Shown here piece by piece: positions 6,047 to 8,089 of a stretch of 8,089 nucleotides of DNA. Every line of letters starts with the position of its first letter. Within the stretch, counting starts at the first letter, position 1. The position numbers were made by a program, and so were the translations under genes. The notes beneath the pieces were generated by a model. That model ran no database searches and was not told the origin of the DNA. It saw only the letters and a list, made by a program, of their open reading frames with translations. Source of the stretch: Sediminibacterium sp. (lineage in GTDB: Bacteria; Bacteroidota; Bacteroidia; Chitinophagales; Chitinophagaceae); contig JAGNTI010000056.1 in NCBI GenBank assembly GCA_017987615.1, forward strand, positions 1 to 8,089, given 5' to 3'.

Positions 6047-6889
6047 ATGACCATTGGGTTTGAAAAAGAAAAAAACATTAAAGCAGGACTTATAACAGCT
6101 GTTATTTGTTTGTTGCTTTTTTGCATTTTCTTTTTTCTAACATGGGAACTTCCTCAAATACCAACGCCTAGTTTTGGCGAAGGCATTGAAGTTAATTTAG
6201 GCAATTCAGAAACTGGCTTTGGTACCGAACCACCTCAAGTACCTGGTGAAGCTGCCACAGAAACAGACAATACCAAAACAACCCCTCCTGCACAGGTCGA
6301 GGCTAGTAAGCCCATTCAAACCGATGCCAACGAAACAAATGAGGCAGCCGCTGTTTCTACAAAAACAGTAAAAAAAGAAGCGGTAACAACGCCTCCTGTT
6401 CCTACACCACCAAAACCTAAAGCCGTATTTGGTGGAGGAACTAGTACTACAACAAGTGGCAATAACGCCGATAGTTACAATGGAAAAACGGATCAGGGTA
6501 TTGCGGGCGGAAAGGGCGATCAAGGAAAAACAAATGGTAATCCTAATTCAGATAGCTACACCGGTAATGGTGGCAATGGCACAGGCGGCCCTGCTGGTGC
6601 AGGCGGTGGCGTAAGCATTAGAAGTGGAAGTGGACTTGATGGAAGACGCATTACAAAACTTCCAAGTTTTGAAGATGATTTTAATGAAAATGCAAAAGTG
6701 GCGGTAGATATTGTAGTGAATGATAATGGACAAGTTATAAGTGCTACTGTAAACCCCAGAGGTACCACAACTACAAACGCTGGTATCCGAAATATTGCCA
6801 TCAAAAAAGCAAAGATGCTCCGCTTAAATGCAGGCACTGATCCCGAACAAAAAGGAACGATTGTATTTAGTTTTAAGATTCACGAGTAA
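6047..6889 (+). CDS. TonB-like energy-transducer protein
   Basis: Bitopic inner-membrane protein of the TonB kind, expected to span the periplasm and pass proton-motive energy from ExbB/ExbD to outer-membrane receptors. Visible parts are one N-terminal membrane helix (about residues 12-32) after a short basic cytoplasmic tail, a periplasmic region rich in Pro, Thr, Ala and charged residues (about 60-126, including TPPVPTPPKPK at 115-125), a Gly/Asn/Ser-rich linker (about 128-198), and a compact C-terminal domain (about 203-280) with KVAVDIVVNDNGQVISATV (217-235) and GTIVFSFKIHE (270-280), as in TonB C-terminal domains. The conserved-looking GEGIEVNLG (44-52) follows the helix. Bacteroidota relatives often sit next to exbB/exbD; here the upstream neighbour is the TSUP gene and a promoter intervenes. 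It abuts folC with no spacer. TonB class likely; the receptor served is unknown. Confidence 0.82.
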   Translation: MTIGFEKEKNIKAGLITAVICLLLFCIFFFLTWELPQIPTPSFGEGIEVNLGNSETGFGTEPPQVPGEAATETDNTKTTPPAQVEASKPIQTDANETNEAAAVSTKTVKKEAVTTPPVPTPPKPKAVFGGGTSTTTSGNNADSYNGKTDQGIAGGKGDQGKTNGNPNSDSYTGNGGNGTGGPAGAGGGVSIRSGSGLDGRRITKLPSFEDDFNENAKVAVDIVVNDNGQVISATVNPRGTTTTNAGIRNIAIKKAKMLRLNAGTDPEQKGTIVFSFKIHE

Positions 6890-8089
6890 ATGAATTACGA
6901 ACAAACACTTGAGTATTTATTTACGCAACTTCCTATGTTTAGTCGTGTTGGTGCAGCTGCTTACAAAGCTGATTTAACCAATACTGTTGCACTTTGTGAG
7001 GCATTAGGCAATCCGCAACACCAATTTAAATCCATCCATATTGCAGGCACCAATGGCAAGGGTTCTACTAGTCATATGCTTGCATCTATACTTCAAACTG
7101 CTGGATATAAAACGGGTCTTTACACATCACCCCATCTTGTAGATTTTAGAGAAAGAATTAAAATTGATGGCGACTATTGTTCCAAAGATTTTGTTGTTGA
7201 TTTTACAGAAAAAATAAAGCCACTTATTGAGGCAATTCAGCCTTCGTTTTTTGAAATAACCGTTGCTATGGCATTCAGTTATTTTGCGGAGCAAAAAGTA
7301 GACATTGCTGTTATTGAAGTAGGCCTTGGTGGCCGTTTAGACAGCACCAATATTATCACACCTGAGGTTTCAGTTATAACCAATATAGGACTTGATCATA
7401 CCCAGTTTCTAGGAAATACCATACCTGAAATTGCTGGTGAAAAAGCAGGTATCATTAAAAAAGATATCCCTTGCGTTATTAGTGAATATACAGCTGATAC
7501 TAGGCCCGTTTTTGAAGCAGCCGCTAACAATACGACCATAACGTATGCATCGGGTGTATATGGCATACAGCATACCAAATATGCACACGATTATTTACAA
7601 GTGGATATTGCAAATAATGTAACTGGAGCAACCAATACTTATTCACTTGATTTAAATGGAAGCTATCAAGCAAAAAATGTTTTAGGCGTATTAACTGCTG
7701 TTGGTATTTTACAAACCAAAGGCTGGAAAATAACGAATGAAAATATTGCAACGGGCCTTAGCCATGTAAAAGTAAATACAGGCCTGTATGGAAGGTGGCA
7801 AGTGATTGGAAATAACCCCACTACTGTTGTAGACGTAGCGCACAATGTAGCAGGCATTCAAACACTGCTCGCACAAATAGCGCTTATACACTACAGCCAT
7901 TTACACCTTGTTTTTGGTATGGTAAAAGACAAAGACATTGAAACTGTACTTGCGTTATTACCAGCACACGCTACCTATTATTTTACAAAGGCACAAATTG
8001 AAAGAGCCATTGATGCGCAAGAACTGCATCAAAAAGCTGGTGTGTATGGTTTGCAGGGCAATACTTATTTAACCGTAAATGAAGCCATT
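6890..8089 (+). CDS. folC: bifunctional dihydrofolate/folylpolyglutamate synthase, C-terminus cut off by window edge
   Basis: Cytosolic ATP-dependent ligase of the Mur ligase superfamily that adds glutamate to dihydropteroate and then to folates. I translated 400 open codons from ATG at 6890 to the window edge. Motifs in order: ATP-binding GTNGKGST (53-60), TSPHL (79-83), EVGLGGRLDSTN (143-154), NIGLDH (165-170), EKAGIIK (184-190, K185 being the lysine expected to be carbamylated), GRWQV (301-305), and DVAHN (315-319) where many FolC proteins have DGAHN. FGMVKDKD (342-349) also fits the C-terminal domain. Only about the last 20-40 residues should be missing given the usual length of 420-440. 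Its ATG directly follows the stop of the TonB-like gene with no spacer, so it is almost surely in the same transcript. Confidence 0.95.
   Translation, partial: MNYEQTLEYLFTQLPMFSRVGAAAYKADLTNTVALCEALGNPQHQFKSIHIAGTNGKGSTSHMLASILQTAGYKTGLYTSPHLVDFRERIKIDGDYCSKDFVVDFTEKIKPLIEAIQPSFFEITVAMAFSYFAEQKVDIAVIEVGLGGRLDSTNIITPEVSVITNIGLDHTQFLGNTIPEIAGEKAGIIKKDIPCVISEYTADTRPVFEAAANNTTITYASGVYGIQHTKYAHDYLQVDIANNVTGATNTYSLDLNGSYQAKNVLGVLTAVGILQTKGWKITNENIATGLSHVKVNTGLYGRWQVIGNNPTTVVDVAHNVAGIQTLLAQIALIHYSHLHLVFGMVKDKDIETVLALLPAHATYYFTKAQIERAIDAQELHQKAGVYGLQGNTYLTVNEAI

Noticed and set aside
6206..6837. Several minus- and plus-strand open frames with Gly, Pro or Cys-rich translations
   Set aside because: They arise from the skewed composition of the TonB-like linker read in other frames.
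7396..7900. Overlapping short minus-strand open frames
   Set aside because: Antisense to folC, whose motifs continue without a break through this stretch.
1..8089. Signs of mobile DNA, prophage, CRISPR or defence system
   Set aside because: No transposase, integrase, terminal repeats, tRNA, direct-repeat array or defence-type domains were seen; composition looks even along the window.

Overview
The window carries eight protein-coding genes (two cut by the window edges) and no RNA gene, mobile element, CRISPR array or recognisable phage part. The organism is most likely a member of the Bacteroidota, probably near Chitinophagaceae. The DNA is AT-rich, starts lack clear Shine-Dalgarno sequences, upstream regions contain matches to the Bacteroidota -7 element TAnnTTTG, and a TonB-like protein with a Gly/Asn/Pro-rich linker sits directly before folC. 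This placement is inferred from memory of family features; no search was run.

Layout. Positions 1-1195 (minus strand) hold two cytochrome c maturation genes, ccmE followed by ccmF (ccmF runs off the left edge). Their products act at the cytoplasmic membrane, where heme is passed from the chaperone CcmE to the CcmF synthetase. The CcmE has a cysteine in place of the usual heme-binding histidine (CxxxY instead of HxxxY). Positions 1196-1328 are a divergent promoter region.

Positions 1329-5925 (plus strand) form a very tight five-gene run: an agmatinase-family ureohydrolase, a small membrane protein of unknown function, an unusual radical SAM protein, an EamA/DMT-type transporter and a TauE/SafE (TSUP) transporter. 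Junctions are gaps of one base or short overlaps, so the genes are probably co-transcribed and translationally coupled. A shared pathway is not proven. The arrangement of a guanidino-group hydrolase, a radical SAM enzyme and two small-molecule transporters is the most interesting part of the window.

After a 121-bp intergenic region with a 12-bp perfect palindrome, an 8-bp inverted repeat and a candidate promoter, positions 6047-8089 carry a TonB-like energy-transducer protein and the start of folC (folate/folylpolyglutamate synthesis), which follow each other with no spacer. No ExbB/ExbD genes adjoin the TonB-like gene on its upstream side.

Most of the window looks like ordinary chromosomal housekeeping content. 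The less-described elements are the radical SAM protein with an extra cysteine cluster, its operon partners, and the Cys-type CcmE.
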